The notes under the pieces are model-generated. The model did no database searches and was not told where the DNA came from. It saw only the letters and a list, made by a program, of their open reading frames with translations. The position numbers were made by a program, and so were the translations under genes. A stretch of 64,000 bases of DNA from Viridibacillus arenosi. GTDB taxonomy: Bacteria > Bacillota > Bacilli > Bacillales_A > Planococcaceae. Below, one piece after another: positions 1-10,218 of this stretch. Positions within the stretch are counted from its first letter, which is position 1. Each line of letters starts with the position of its first letter. The stretch lies in contig NZ_MSPW01000002.1 in assembly GCF_001955655.1 (NCBI RefSeq), positions 310,001 to 374,000 on the forward strand. Direction: 5' to 3'.

Positions 1-1905
1 ATCTTGTTAGACGGAAATGATTTGAAACAAGGCGGTGCATCTGGTTCCTTTGACGATAAGAATCGTCCTATTGTTACTTTGAAATTAAAAGATCCAGCAA
101 AATTTGCTGAAGTAACAGGGAAAATTGCAGCTATGGGAGAACCAAATAACTTATTAGTCATTTGGTTAGACTTTGAAGAAGGTAAAGACTCCTACGCAGA
201 AGAAGTTAAAAAGGCAAAACCTAAATTTGTTTCTGCCCCAGGAGTATCGCAAGTCATCAATTCATCAGACGTTCAAATTTCAGGCGCATTTACTGTTCAG
301 GAAACAAAAGATTTATCTGGTATTTTAAATGCTGGTGCATTACCTGTTAAATTAGTTGAGAAATATTCAACTTCAGTAGGAGCACAATTCGGTGACCAAG
401 CGCTGAAAAGTACGGTTTTTGCAAGTCTAGTTGGTATTGGGTTAATCTTTATCTTTATGCTTGTATATTATCGTCTACCAGGATTGGTAGCGAATTTAAC
501 ATTAGTTGTTTTCACATTTTTAGTACTTGTTATCTTTGACTGGATTAATGCAGTTCTTACGCTACCAGGTATCGCAGCAATTGTACTGGGGGTAGGTATG
601 GCCGTAGATGCCAATATCTTAATGTACGAGCGTATTCGTGAGGAATTACGAGTTGGTAAGTCCATTAAGGCAGCGTTTAACTCAGGTTCGAAATCTTCAT
701 TCTCAGCTATTTTCGATGCCAATATTACAACGCTTCTTGCGGCAGCTGTATTATTTATCTTCGGGACAAGCTCTGTTAAAGGTTTCGCAACAACATTAAT
801 GATTAGTATTTTAGTCAGCTTTATCACAGCTGTTTGGGGAACTCGTATTTTACTAGGCTTACTAGTAAACAGCGGATACTTCGATGGGAAAACAGGTTGG
901 TTTGGCGTAAGTAAAAAGAAAGTACACAAAATTGAAGAAGGCGTAGATACATTAGATTTAACAACACGCTTTGATAAATTAGATTTTGTTCATAATCGTA
1001 AAAAATATTACGCAGCTTCGTTAATCTTTATTATTGTAGGGTTTACCATTTTAGGAATCTTCAAGCTGAACTTAGGAATTGATTTCTCAAGTGGTACTCG
1101 TGTGGAAGTTAAAGCTGAGCAACAGTTAACGAAAGAAGAAGTTTCTGATTTCATCAAAAAAGCTGGATTTGAATCAGAGGATATTGTAATTTCTGGTGAA
1201 AACAAAGACATTGGTGTTATTCGATATAAAGAAGACTTCTCAAAAGAAGAAATTAAAACAGTTAAAGCTGAATTTAAAAAAGAATTTGGTCACGAACCAA
1301 GTATTAGCACAGTATCTCCAACAGTTGGACAAGAGTTAGTAAAAAGTGCAATCAAAGCATTATCAATTGCAGCTCTTGGAATCATCATATATGTTGCCTT
1401 CCGTTTCGAATGGCGTATGGGTGTAGGTGCGATTGTATCATTACTGCATGACGTATTCTTTATGGTCGCGTTATTTAGTTTCTTCCGTCTCGAAGTAGAT
1501 ATTACATTTATTGCGGCTGTATTAACGATTGTTGGTTATTCAATAAACGATACAATTGTAACGTTTGACCGTATTCGTGAAAACTTACATCGTGTTGGTA
1601 AAATTAAAGATTCTGAAGACCTTGCCAACATTGTTAATAAATCGCTTCGTCAAACTTTAGGACGATCTGTAAATACAGTATTAACAGTAATTATTGTAGT
1701 AGTTGCATTATTGTTCTTAGGTGCACCTTCAATCCAAAACTTCTCGATTGCATTACTAATCGGGTTAATTACAGGTATGTATTCGTCAATCTTTATCGCA
1801 GCTCAAGTTTGGTTCTCGTTGAAAAAACGCCAAATGAAAAAGCAAGGTAACTTAGACGTTGGTAAAAAGAAAAAACAATGGGGCACTGACGAACCAGTCG
1901 TATAA
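1..1905 (+). CDS. secDF: SecDF protein translocase subunit (5' partial)
   Basis: The frame is open from the first base, so the N-terminus lies outside the window; 634 residues remain of a protein usually about 740-750 long. SecDF uses the proton motive force to help SecYEG move proteins across the membrane. The visible part holds the end of the SecD periplasmic domain, then the SecD membrane half with its signature (VGMAVDANILMYERIREELR), then a SecF half with its own periplasmic domain and signature (VGYSINDTIVTFDRIREN). SecD and SecF are therefore fused, as in Bacillus, with the C-terminus basic and cytosolic. A strong terminator follows, so recJ is transcribed separately. Family assignment is secure. 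Confidence 0.97.
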   Translation: MLLDGNDLKQGGASGSFDDKNRPIVTLKLKDPAKFAEVTGKIAAMGEPNNLLVIWLDFEEGKDSYAEEVKKAKPKFVSAPGVSQVINSSDVQISGAFTVQETKDLSGILNAGALPVKLVEKYSTSVGAQFGDQALKSTVFASLVGIGLIFIFMLVYYRLPGLVANLTLVVFTFLVLVIFDWINAVLTLPGIAAIVLGVGMAVDANILMYERIREELRVGKSIKAAFNSGSKSSFSAIFDANITTLLAAAVLFIFGTSSVKGFATTLMISILVSFITAVWGTRILLGLLVNSGYFDGKTGWFGVSKKKVHKIEEGVDTLDLTTRFDKLDFVHNRKKYYAASLIFIIVGFTILGIFKLNLGIDFSSGTRVEVKAEQQLTKEEVSDFIKKAGFESEDIVISGENKDIGVIRYKEDFSKEEIKTVKAEFKKEFGHEPSISTVSPTVGQELVKSAIKALSIAALGIIIYVAFRFEWRMGVGAIVSLLHDVFFMVALFSFFRLEVDITFIAAVLTIVGYSINDTIVTFDRIRENLHRVGKIKDSEDLANIVNKSLRQTLGRSVNTVLTVIIVVVALLFLGAPSIQNFSIALLIGLITGMYSSIFIAAQVWFSLKKRQMKKQGNLDVGKKKKQWGTDEPVV

Positions 1906-1932
1906 TTGAATACGAAAATGTTCAGCTCACTT

Positions 1933-1971
1933 AAACTACTCTGCACTTTAAAAGTGTAGAGTAGTTTTTTT
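1933..1971 (+). terminator. Terminator after secDF
   Basis: A 17-bp near-perfect stem (arms starting AAACTACTCTGCACTTT at 1933) closes on a very short loop and is followed by a run of seven T. It is a classic intrinsic terminator. The remaining bases to 2110 hold nothing I recognise. Confidence 0.9.
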
Positions 1972-2090
1972 GGATTTATAGCTATAGTTAAAGCTTGTTT
2001 TATCAATATCGAAAGTAAATGATTTAATATGTTTGGACATGTAGGCTTAATTATTTCATCGACTAACCTAACAGCTTCTTTGTCTAAAGG

Positions 2091-2119
2091 TTTTTTTCGT
2101 AAGTTAAATTAGGTATAAT
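2091..2119 (+). promoter_or_regulatory. Candidate sigma-A promoter for recJ
   Basis: A perfect TATAAT lies at 2114-2119, 25 bases before the recJ ATG. A T-run at 2091-2096 sits 17 bases upstream but is a poor -35. The -10 is convincing by sequence; the -35 is not. Confidence 0.4.
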
Positions 2120-2143
2120 GAAACGCGTGAGGAAGTGACGTAA

Positions 2144-4489
2144 ATGGTAATGACAACAAAAAGATGGCGAATCGAAAGACCAGATGAAATGCTTGTAAAA
2201 ACATTTCAAAATGAACTAGGTATACCTGCAATTTCAGCCAAAATATTAGTGGCACGTGGTTTTGATACAGTCGAATCTGCACGTGCTTTTTTAAATATTG
2301 ACCATCAATCTTTAAACGATCCATTCCTAATGCATGGGATGCAACTAGCGGTCGATCGAATTCATAAAGCAATCAATAACGATGAGAAAATACTTGTTTA
2401 CGGCGATTACGACGCTGATGGCATAACGAGTACAGCTGTTATGATGACCGTTTTGAGAGACTTAGGTGCAAAAGTAGAGCACAAAATTCCTAATCGATTT
2501 ACTGATGGGTATGGACCTAGTGAACGATTATTCCGCGAAGCTCATGAGCAAGGTTTTAAGTTAATTATCACAGTTGATAATGGTATTTCAGGTAATCATG
2601 AAGTACAAGTGGCAAAAGAGCTTGGTATGGATGTCATTGTGACAGATCACCATGAAATTGGAGAGGAATTGCCCTCAGCCGATGTCATCATTCACCCGAG
2701 ACATCCAGAAGGGGAGTATCCTTTTGGCGAGCTTGCAGGTGTTGGTGTAGCATTTAAAGTGGCACATGCTTTGTACGGTGAATTTCCAAAACATCTGCTG
2801 GAATTTGTAGCCATTGGAACAATAGCCGATTTAGTGCCTTTATTAGATGAAAACCGTTATTTAGTAAAGCAAGGTATTCAAGCCTTGCAGAAATCACCAA
2901 GACCTTCGATAAAGGCATTATGTACAGTAGCGGGAACAAAGCAAAATGACATTACAGAAGAGACTATTGGTTTTGGGTTTGGACCAAGATTAAATGCATT
3001 AGGACGCCTTGGTGATGCCAATCCTGGTGTGGATTTCTTACTTGAAGAAGACGAGGCAAGTGCAGCGACAATGGCGAGCCTTTTAAATGATAAAAACAAA
3101 GAGCGCCAAGGAATTGTTTCAGATATTACTGAGCAAGCAGTTGCTATGGTTGAAAATATAGATGAAATCCGTAATTCACAAGTACTTGTTATAGCCGAAG
3201 AAGGCTGGAATCCAGGAGTAGTTGGAATTGTAGCTTCAAGACTTGTAGAAAAATATTATAAGCCGACAATAATATTGTGCATTGATATTGAAAAAGGGAT
3301 AGCAAAAGGCTCAGCACGTAGTATAGAAGGCTTTAATATGTATCAAGAGCTTGCAAAAAACCGTGACATCTTACCAGCATTCGGTGGGCATCCAATGGCA
3401 GCCGGTATGACATTAGCAATGGAAGATGTAGATGAATTGCGAGAACGATTAGATATACAAGCTAGAGAGTGCTTGACAGAAGAAGACCTAATTCCAATTC
3501 TTCAAGTAGATATTCCTCTGAAAATAGATGAGATAGATACCGATTCAATTGCAGAAGTAAGAGATTTAGCCCCGTTTGGAATGAGTTTTCCAAAACCCAT
3601 TTATAGTATTGAAAATGAACACATTCAATCGATGCGAAAAATAGGTGCCAATGAAGATCATTTGAAGATGGAAATTGGCCAACCCGATGCTACCATCGAT
3701 GCAGTTGGATTCCATAAAGGATACCTTGCTGATGAGCTAACATATGGTATAAATGTTTCTTTTGCTGGTGATTTACAAATTAATGAATGGAATGGAAGAA
3801 AGAAGCCGCAGTTTATGATTTCAGATGTACGTACGGATGAATGGCAGCTATTCGACTTAAGAGGAATACGACAAGTTGCTAGATGGTTGCAAACGATACC
3901 TGTAGAGGAATCTACATTTATAGCGTTTAAGCCTGATACAATGCAGTACTATGAATCTTTAATTCCGAAAAAAATAATGCCATACAATGAAGAACTTTCA
4001 CTAGAACAGGTTAGCCCGTATGTCGTCTTATTAGATATGCCGCAAGATGTTCAAATGTTAGAGGACCTTTTAACGAAAGTGAAACCGACTCGAATATATG
4101 CTCATTTTTATATTCCAGATTCGCATTATTTTGATGGTATGCCAACGCGTGAACAATTTGGTTGGTACTATACGTTTTTAAATAAACGACGTGAATTCCA
4201 TCTGAGACAGCATTTGAATGATTTAGCAAAGCATAAAGGATGGAGTCGTGATATGTTAATTTTCATGACCCAGGTGTTTTTTGAACTTGGATTTGTTACA
4301 ATAGAAAACGGACTTGCAAAAATTGTAGAAGGTGCTCCTAAAAAACAATTATCAAGTGCAAATGTTTATAAAACACGCGCACAACAAATGGATTTGGAAC
4401 AGACTTTGTTGTATGCACCATATAAAGATTTAAGACAGTGGTTTGATGCGAGATTATCCGCTCAAACAGTTTCTGAGGAGGAACAGTAA
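2144..4489 (+). CDS. recJ: Single-stranded-DNA-specific exonuclease RecJ
   Basis: 781 residues, against 786 in B. subtilis. RecJ is a 5'-3' exonuclease on single-stranded DNA in RecFOR repair, replication restart and mismatch repair. The DHH phosphoesterase motifs are present: DYDADG at about residues 88-93, TVDNGIS near 144 and TDHHE at 167-171. A DHHA1 motif (GGHPMAAGM) lies further on, followed by the OB-fold and a long Bacillus-type C-terminal extension. The ATG at 2144 follows GAGGAAGTGA at a normal distance. The stop overlaps the apt start by one base (TAATG), so the two are co-transcribed and translationally linked. Confidence 0.97.
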   Translation: MVMTTKRWRIERPDEMLVKTFQNELGIPAISAKILVARGFDTVESARAFLNIDHQSLNDPFLMHGMQLAVDRIHKAINNDEKILVYGDYDADGITSTAVMMTVLRDLGAKVEHKIPNRFTDGYGPSERLFREAHEQGFKLIITVDNGISGNHEVQVAKELGMDVIVTDHHEIGEELPSADVIIHPRHPEGEYPFGELAGVGVAFKVAHALYGEFPKHLLEFVAIGTIADLVPLLDENRYLVKQGIQALQKSPRPSIKALCTVAGTKQNDITEETIGFGFGPRLNALGRLGDANPGVDFLLEEDEASAATMASLLNDKNKERQGIVSDITEQAVAMVENIDEIRNSQVLVIAEEGWNPGVVGIVASRLVEKYYKPTIILCIDIEKGIAKGSARSIEGFNMYQELAKNRDILPAFGGHPMAAGMTLAMEDVDELRERLDIQARECLTEEDLIPILQVDIPLKIDEIDTDSIAEVRDLAPFGMSFPKPIYSIENEHIQSMRKIGANEDHLKMEIGQPDATIDAVGFHKGYLADELTYGINVSFAGDLQINEWNGRKKPQFMISDVRTDEWQLFDLRGIRQVARWLQTIPVEESTFIAFKPDTMQYYESLIPKKIMPYNEELSLEQVSPYVVLLDMPQDVQMLEDLLTKVKPTRIYAHFYIPDSHYFDGMPTREQFGWYYTFLNKRREFHLRQHLNDLAKHKGWSRDMLIFMTQVFFELGFVTIENGLAKIVEGAPKKQLSSANVYKTRAQQMDLEQTLLYAPYKDLRQWFDARLSAQTVSEEEQ

Positions 4490-5001
4490 TGGATTTAAAA
4501 CAATATGTAACTATCGTTGAAAACTGGCCGAAAGAGGGCATTTCTTTCAAAGATATTACGACAATTATGGATAATGGAAAAGCATATAAATATGCAACAG
4601 ATCAAATCGTGGAGTATGCAAAAAAAGTAGGCGCTGAATTAATCGTTGGTCCCGAAGCACGTGGGTTCATTACTGGATGCCCTGTTGCTTATGCTTTAGA
4701 AATCGGTTTTGCACCTGTTCGCAAACCAGGTAAATTACCTCGTGAAGTAATTAGTGCTGATTACGGTTTGGAATATGGTAAAGACACATTAACAATGCAC
4801 AAAGATGCTGTTAAACCTGGTCAAAAAGTATTGATCGTGGATGATTTACTTGCAACTGGTGGAACTGTAGAAGCAGCTATCCAACTTATTGAAGAATTAG
4901 GCGGAGAAGTAGTAGGTTGTGCATTCTTAATCGAATTAGAAGAGCTTAACGGCCGTGATAAGATTAAAGGGCATGATATATTTACATTAATGCAATACTA
5001 A
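4489..5001 (+). CDS. apt: Adenine phosphoribosyltransferase
   Basis: 170 residues, the exact family size. It converts adenine and PRPP to AMP in purine salvage. The PRPP-binding loop [10 protein letters not shown] is at residues 117-126, and the N-terminal KDITTIM segment and the conserved GPEARGF are also present. The start overlaps the recJ stop and is preceded by GAGGAGGAAC. Placement between recJ and relA is the usual Bacillales order and makes physiological sense next to (p)ppGpp control of purine nucleotides. Confidence 0.98.
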   Translation: MDLKQYVTIVENWPKEGISFKDITTIMDNGKAYKYATDQIVEYAKKVGAELIVGPEARGFITGCPVAYALEIGFAPVRKPGKLPREVISADYGLEYGKDTLTMHKDAVKPGQKVLIVDDLLATGGTVEAAIQLIEELGGEVVGCAFLIELEELNGRDKIKGHDIFTLMQY

Positions 5002-5009
5002 TAAATTGA

Positions 5010-5038
5010 CCTCTTTGTTTTTAACAAAGAGGTTTTTT
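5010..5038 (+). terminator. Terminator after apt
   Basis: A 10-bp perfect stem (CCTCTTTGTT paired with AACAAAGAGG) is followed by six T. It ends the recJ-apt unit. Confidence 0.9.
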
Positions 5039-5086
5039 ATCATATAAATGGAGTTATTATGATTGCCAACCGCTTTTGACGCAAAT

Positions 5087-5113
5087 AGCCTTTACAACAA
5101 GGCTGTTTTTTTT
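5087..5113 (+). terminator. Second hairpin with T-tract before relA
   Basis: AGCCTT and AAGGCT form a 6-bp stem around a 6-base loop; after one G comes a run of eight T. It lies about 50 bases past the apt terminator and about 55 before the relA start, so it may be a back-up terminator or a relA leader attenuator. Confidence 0.6.
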
Positions 5114-5165
5114 ATACAATAAAAGTTAAATCTAATCGGAAAAATTATGGAATAGGGTGGCTAAC

Positions 5166-7361
5166 ATGGCGAAGGATCAAGTGATGACAGTAGAAGACGT
5201 TTTTGCAACTCTTTCTTCTTATATGAATACCGAACATGTTGCTTTTGTACAAAAAGCATATGAGGTTGCGAGAGAAGCGCATAAAGAACAGTTTCGAAGC
5301 TCGGGGGAGCCTTATATTTTACATCCCATTCAAGTAGCAGGTATTTTAGCTGAACTTCAAATGGATCCAGAAACAGTATCAGCAGGCTTTCTACATGACG
5401 TTGTAGAAGATACGCCCGTAACACGTGAAGATCTTGTAGAAGCGTTCAGTGAAGATGTTGCTATGCTTGTGGATGGTGTTACAAAGCTAGGTAAGATTAA
5501 ATATAAATCGAAAGCAGAACAGCAAGCTGAAAATCATCGCAAAATGTTTGTCGCAATGGCGCAAGATATCCGTGTAATTTTAATTAAATTAGCGGATCGC
5601 TTACATAATATGCGTACATTAAAGCATTTACCTGTTGAAAAGCAGCGACGTATTGCAAAAGAAACGCTTGAAATTTTCGCTCCATTAGCTCATCGCTTAG
5701 GGATATCAGCTATTAAATGGGAGTTAGAAGATACTGCACTTCGTTATTTAAACCCACAGCAATATTACCGTATCGTTAACTTGATGAAGAAAAAGCGTGT
5801 AGAACGTGAAGCTTATTTATCATCTGTTATGGGGGAAATCCATACACAGCTAGATGATATTGAAATTAAGGCTGATCTATCAGGACGACCAAAACATATA
5901 TATAGCATTTACCGTAAAATGGTTATGCAAAATAAGCAATTTAGTGAAATTTATGATTTGCTTGCTGTCCGTGTGATCGTCGATAGTATAAAAGACTGTT
6001 ATGCTGTTTTAGGTATAGTGCATACTCTTTGGAAGCCGATGCCTGGTCGGTTTAAAGACTATATCGCAATGCCAAAACAAAACTTATATCAATCGTTGCA
6101 TACGACAGTAATTGGACCTTACGGTGACCCATTAGAGGTGCAAATTCGTACGATGGACATGCATAATATTGCAGAATACGGGGTTGCTGCACACTGGGCT
6201 TATAAAGAAGGTAAGAATATCGATATGAGTAATTCGAATATCGATAGCAAACTAACATGGTTCCGAGAAATTTTAGAGTTCCAAAACGAATCTTCTGATG
6301 CAGAAGAATTTATGGAATCATTAAAATTTGATTTATTTTCTGATATGGTCTATGTTTTTTCTCCAAAAGGTGACGTCATGGAATTACCTGCAGGATCTGT
6401 ACCGATTGACTTTGCGTATCGCGTACACTCTGAAATAGGTAATAAAACTATCGGATCAAAAGTAAATGGAAAAATGGTGCCGCTCGATACACCTTTAAAA
6501 ACTGGCGATATTATTGAAATCATGACATCAAAGCAATCATTTGGTCCAAGCCGTGATTGGCTGAAAATTGCACAATCTTCACAAGCTAAGCATAAAATCA
6601 AACAGTTCTTTAAAAAGCAATTGCGTGAAGATAATGTTGTAAAAGGTCGCGAATTAATTGAAAAGGAAATTAAAGAGCAAAACTTTGATCCTAAGGAAGT
6701 CTTAACTACTGAAAACTTTAAACGCGTTTGTGAAAAGATGAATTTTGCCAGCGAAGACGATTTAGTTGCAGCAGTAGGCTTTAATGGTATGACGGCACAA
6801 CAAGTTGTAAATCGTCTTGCGGAAAAAATTCGTAAACAGCGCGATCATGAAGAAGCGTTAGTTAAAATTAACAAGGAAATGAATTCACCTGAAAAGAGAA
6901 AATCTACGGAGTCAGGCGTCGTTGTAAAAGGGTTAGAGAATCTACTAATTCGTCTTTCACGTTGCTGTAGCCCAGTGCCAGGTGATGATATTGTTGGTTT
7001 TATCACAAAAGGTCGAGGTGTTTCTGTTCACCGTGCAGATTGTCCAAATGTGCAATCGAACGAAGAACAAGAGCGCTTAATCGATGTTGAATGGGACTCT
7101 GCTTTTGCTGATGAGAAGAAAGAGTATTCTGTTGATATCGAAGTATCAGGCTATGATCGTCCAGGCTTATTGAATGAAGTGATGCAAGTTGTGAATGAAG
7201 CTAAAACGAATATAAGCGCTGTGAGTGGTAGAGCTGATAGAGATAAACTAGCAACTATTAACTTAACAATTCGTATTCGTGATATTGCTCATTTATATAA
7301 AGTTGTAGATCGTATTAAACAAATTCCTGATATTTATTCTGTACAACGTGTGACAAACTAA
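5166..7361 (+). CDS. relA: Bifunctional (p)ppGpp synthetase/hydrolase RelA (Rel)
   Basis: 731 residues from the ATG at 5166, near the 734 of B. subtilis. It makes (p)ppGpp from GTP/GDP and ATP on stalled ribosomes and also hydrolyses it. Domains in order: HD hydrolase with the HD pair at about 77-78 (FLHDVVEDT), synthetase domain with [13 protein letters not shown] and the IYDLLAVRV segment, TGS near 390-450, a conserved Cys/helical region ([11 protein letters not shown]) and a C-terminal ACT domain. An in-frame GTG at 5157 would add MAN, but it sits inside the AGGGTGG ribosome binding site. The 5166 start aligns MAKDQV with the known N-terminus MANEQV. Confidence 0.97.
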   Translation: MAKDQVMTVEDVFATLSSYMNTEHVAFVQKAYEVAREAHKEQFRSSGEPYILHPIQVAGILAELQMDPETVSAGFLHDVVEDTPVTREDLVEAFSEDVAMLVDGVTKLGKIKYKSKAEQQAENHRKMFVAMAQDIRVILIKLADRLHNMRTLKHLPVEKQRRIAKETLEIFAPLAHRLGISAIKWELEDTALRYLNPQQYYRIVNLMKKKRVEREAYLSSVMGEIHTQLDDIEIKADLSGRPKHIYSIYRKMVMQNKQFSEIYDLLAVRVIVDSIKDCYAVLGIVHTLWKPMPGRFKDYIAMPKQNLYQSLHTTVIGPYGDPLEVQIRTMDMHNIAEYGVAAHWAYKEGKNIDMSNSNIDSKLTWFREILEFQNESSDAEEFMESLKFDLFSDMVYVFSPKGDVMELPAGSVPIDFAYRVHSEIGNKTIGSKVNGKMVPLDTPLKTGDIIEIMTSKQSFGPSRDWLKIAQSSQAKHKIKQFFKKQLREDNVVKGRELIEKEIKEQNFDPKEVLTTENFKRVCEKMNFASEDDLVAAVGFNGMTAQQVVNRLAEKIRKQRDHEEALVKINKEMNSPEKRKSTESGVVVKGLENLLIRLSRCCSPVPGDDIVGFITKGRGVSVHRADCPNVQSNEEQERLIDVEWDSAFADEKKEYSVDIEVSGYDRPGLLNEVMQVVNEAKTNISAVSGRADRDKLATINLTIRIRDIAHLYKVVDRIKQIPDIYSVQRVTN

Positions 7362-7377
7362 GATAGGAGTTTTCATT

Positions 7378-7818
7378 TTGAAGGTAATACTGCAACGTAG
7401 TAAAAAAGCAACTGTCACTGTAGATGGACAAGTTACAGGTGCCATTGAGCAAGGATATGTATTGTTAGTTGGACTTACACATGGTGATACAAAAGCCGAT
7501 GCTGACTATATCGCAAATAAAATTGCGAAAATGCGTCTATGGGAAGATACTGATGGCAAAATGAATCATTCAATTTTAGATCACGGTGGAGCTATTTTAT
7601 CTGTATCGCAATTTACTTTGTATGCCGATATACGCAAAGGAAATCGTCCTAGCTTTATTGAAGCTGCACGACCTGAGGAAGCAGAGCCTTTGTGGGAGTA
7701 TTTCAATGAAACACTTCGTAACTTAGGTTTACATGTTGAAACAGGGGTTTTTGGTGCTATGATGGATGTCCAATTAACAAACGATGGACCAGTTACGATA
7801 ATCATTGAATCAAAATAA
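7378..7818 (+). CDS. dtd: D-aminoacyl-tRNA deacylase
   Basis: 146 residues, the full family length. It removes D-amino acids (and glycine from tRNA-Ala) mischarged on tRNA. The two signature motifs that cross the dimer interface are present: [10 protein letters not shown] near residues 76-85 and NDGPVTI near 136-142. The start is TTG at 7378, placed by TAGGAG eight bases before it. It lies 16 bases after relA and is surely in the same operon, as in B. subtilis (yrvI). Confidence 0.97.
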   Translation: MKVILQRSKKATVTVDGQVTGAIEQGYVLLVGLTHGDTKADADYIANKIAKMRLWEDTDGKMNHSILDHGGAILSVSQFTLYADIRKGNRPSFIEAARPEEAEPLWEYFNETLRNLGLHVETGVFGAMMDVQLTNDGPVTIIIESK

Positions 7819-7904
7819 TAATGGTCATAATATAAGAAATTATTCACTTAGAATATGGGGATGAAAGAATACACATCACATATTTTACTATTGTGAAAGT
7901 AATA

Positions 7905-7956
7905 AAACCTCGGATTCTCTCATACAATTTTGTATGGAAGCATCCGAGGTTTTTTT
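7905..7956 (+). terminator. Terminator after relA-dtd
   Basis: AAACCTCGGAT pairs with ATCCGAGGTTT around an inner hairpin (CATACAATTTTGTATG), followed by a T-run. The flanking A-run may let it work on both strands. Confidence 0.9.
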
Positions 7957-7985
7957 CAATTGAATGGATTAGTTAGATTTTGATT

Positions 7986-8035
7986 CAAAAAACAGCCTTA
8001 CTCTAGTTTTCTTGCAAAAAACTAATAAGGCTGTT
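7986..8035 (-). terminator. Terminator of the amidase gene
   Basis: On the minus strand AACAGCCTTA pairs with TAAGGCTGTT and is followed by six T, about 13 bases beyond the amidase stop codon. Confidence 0.85.
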
Positions 8036-8047
8036 AATGGTTAATAG

Positions 8048-9757
8048 TTATTGCATTTGGAAGTAATTGTGGATACCTTGTGCAATGCTCCTGCTGACAT
8101 TATTTTGGTGAGTAGCATTGATAAGTTTACTACGATCCTCAACATTTGAAATAAAGCCGACTTCTAAAAGAATAGAAGGAACAGTCGCCATTCTATTTAC
8201 ATAAAAGACATTCGTTTTAACGCCCCTATTGGTACTACCCATTGTAGGTTGATAAGCGTTATGAACAGCACTTGCTAATTGTCTGCTTCTTGTTGGATAT
8301 GGATTACCTGAAGCAGCGTAATATGTTTCAGTTCCTTTTGCAGTAGAAGTTGCAGAGTTCATATGGATACTAACAAAAATATCTGCTTTTTTCGTTTTCG
8401 CAACATTTACTCGACATTGTAAATCTACTGTTTTATTAGTAGATGAAGAGCAAGCGGAATATTGACCACGTGTTGTATATACGGTATAGCCCATACTCTC
8501 AAGATGGCTCTTTGTCTTTAAAGTAAAAGCGTATGTGAGTGCGGCTTCATTGTAGCCTCCGCCACCTGAACCAGGGTCTGAACCGCCGTGCCCAGCATCT
8601 AATACAATCGTTTTATTTGATTCAGCAGGAGGATTAGTAGCTGGATTTGTTAATGTTATATAACTATTAGACGTATTATTTGAAACCCAACCTGTTTTTC
8701 CAGTAGCATACATTACTTCAACCCATTCATTTGATGGATAAGTTGCATATTGCAGCACCGTATAGTAATCTCCAGCAGAGGCTTCAGACAATATATTTCC
8801 TTTTGTATTTGGTTTTGAACGGATATTCAAGTAACCAGATTGTATAACGATATATTCTGTTTTTGAAGGTTTAGTATAAACGACATTATCTTCAGGCGTA
8901 TCAGTTGGTTCCTCAGGTGTTGGATTTTCGGGCTCTGAAGGGTCCGGTGTCGGTTCAATTTCTGTATCTTCATCTTCTTCATCTGGTTTGTTTGGGTTTG
9001 ATGTTTGTGAAGTATGTTTTTTTGAACTAATTTTCCCATATACTGACTTGGCAGAAACCCAACCTTTTTTAGTAGTCGTATATTGAATTTGTACCCATGT
9101 ACCAGATTCCTTTAAAATTTTAAATTCATTACCTTTTTTTACTGTGCCAATAATAGCAGTGCTAGTTGATGAAGAGGCTTTTTCTCGTACATTTAAACTA
9201 GCAATTGTAATGTAGTAATATTTCCCAACATTACTAGCTGTATTGGAAGAAGTAGTTGATTTAAACGTTACATAACTTTTAGAAACCCAGCCTGTATATT
9301 TGGTTGTTTTAATCTTCACCCAACCACTTTTTTCATCTAAAACTGTGCCTTTTGTGCCTTTTGCTAATTTCCCAAGACTTTTATAGCTAACTGCAGCACC
9401 GGAGCGAATATTAAGATTACTAACATTTGTCGTTACTGTTTTCGAAGTAGCAGCAGTATTAACGTTTGTAGTTACTTTAGATAAGTATTGTGAAGAAACC
9501 CAACCTGTCTTCCCGCTGTATTTTACTTTAATCCAAGAGCCTTTAGATGAGATTTTTGTTAATTTTGTGCTCTTTGGAATTAACGTAATTTTTTTTGTAC
9601 TTGTACTAGGACCTTCACGTAAAGTAAGTTGACTAGCCGTTACTTTATATGATATTGAAGAAGATGCCTCCGTATGTATAGGTTGGTAAAAATATGAGCA
9701 TATAAGCGTGGTGCAAAGCAAAAAAATACTAAACATTTTAACTAATTTTGTTTTCAT
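8048..9757 (-). CDS. yrvJ: Secreted N-acetylmuramoyl-L-alanine amidase with SH3b repeats
   Basis: 569 residues. It cleaves the bond between MurNAc and L-alanine in peptidoglycan. A signal peptide covers about residues 1-32 (Lys-rich start, then FSIFLLCTTLICSYF). Three bacterial SH3 domains lie at about 35-95, 105-165 and 180-245, each ending in a GWVS motif. An acidic Pro/Glu-rich spacer (about 255-295) and a fourth SH3 domain (about 302-370) follow. The C-terminal Amidase_3 domain (about 380-567) keeps the zinc and catalytic residues in DAGHGGSDPG, YNEAAL, SIHMN and LLEVGFISN. ATG at 9757 follows AAGGAGG. The position between dtd and hisS matches B. subtilis yrvJ. Confidence 0.93.
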   Translation of the reverse strand: MKTKLVKMFSIFLLCTTLICSYFYQPIHTEASSSISYKVTASQLTLREGPSTSTKKITLIPKSTKLTKISSKGSWIKVKYSGKTGWVSSQYLSKVTTNVNTAATSKTVTTNVSNLNIRSGAAVSYKSLGKLAKGTKGTVLDEKSGWVKIKTTKYTGWVSKSYVTFKSTTSSNTASNVGKYYYITIASLNVREKASSSTSTAIIGTVKKGNEFKILKESGTWVQIQYTTTKKGWVSAKSVYGKISSKKHTSQTSNPNKPDEEDEDTEIEPTPDPSEPENPTPEEPTDTPEDNVVYTKPSKTEYIVIQSGYLNIRSKPNTKGNILSEASAGDYYTVLQYATYPSNEWVEVMYATGKTGWVSNNTSNSYITLTNPATNPPAESNKTIVLDAGHGGSDPGSGGGGYNEAALTYAFTLKTKSHLESMGYTVYTTRGQYSACSSSTNKTVDLQCRVNVAKTKKADIFVSIHMNSATSTAKGTETYYAASGNPYPTRSRQLASAVHNAYQPTMGSTNRGVKTNVFYVNRMATVPSILLEVGFISNVEDRSKLINATHQNNVSRSIAQGIHNYFQMQ

Positions 9758-9823
9758 GCTAATCCTCCTTTTTATCTATTGTAAAAGGAAATGACATGAA
9801 AAATCTATAGTTTTTCAAAATAG

Positions 9824-9852
9824 TTGACATATTTGTTTGTAGTGGGTAAGAT
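9824..9852 (+). promoter_or_regulatory. Promoter of the hisS T-box transcript
   Basis: TTGACA at 9824-9829 and TAAGAT at 9847-9852 are separated by exactly 17 bases, giving a predicted start near 9859 just ahead of the T-box leader. Confidence 0.7.
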
Positions 9853-9858
9853 ATTTAG

Positions 9859-10140
9859 TAATCTGAATTTATTTATGATCACCTATGACCGAGCAAGTAA
9901 CTATATTTTTAAGGCTGATAAGAGAGGAAAAGACGAGGCTGAAATCTTTTCTACAGTACAGTATAGTGAATAACACTCGAGAGGTTTTTCTTCGAAAGGC
10001 ATTGGCTTATTAGGAGAAAACGGAATCGGCCGTTATCCGAATGAGAGGATTTAGTTATACTAGATCAACTAGGGTGGAACCGCGGAAGCTTATACAGCTC
10101 TCGTCCCTTGCATTTATTGCAAGGGGCGAGAGCTTTTTTA
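9859..10140 (+). promoter_or_regulatory. T-box leader of hisS-aspS
   Basis: The T-box sequence AGGGTGGAACCGCG is at 10071-10084. It is followed by a 17-bp terminator stem (10096-10112 with 10118-10134) and a T-run to 10139. The upstream stem I distal part is recognisable (GAGAGG at about 9922, then GGCTGAAA). Uncharged tRNA binding at the specifier and T-box would favour the antiterminator and allow read-through into hisS. The specifier lies in the segment GAATAACACTCGAG; both AAC (9972-9974, Asn) and CAC (9974-9976, His) can be read there. His would fit hisS, but the frame of the specifier cannot be fixed by eye. Confidence 0.93.
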
Positions 10141-10218
10141 GTTTCATCATAGAAAATCGTGAGATAAAGGACAGCGTTTGTCCACAGTTAATCTGAATTT
10201 TTGAAAGGAGTAAATGTG

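Noticed and set aside
468-929. 153-codon open frame antisense to secDF
   Set aside because: It mirrors the helical codon pattern of the membrane protein on the other strand, and has no ribosome binding site or promoter.
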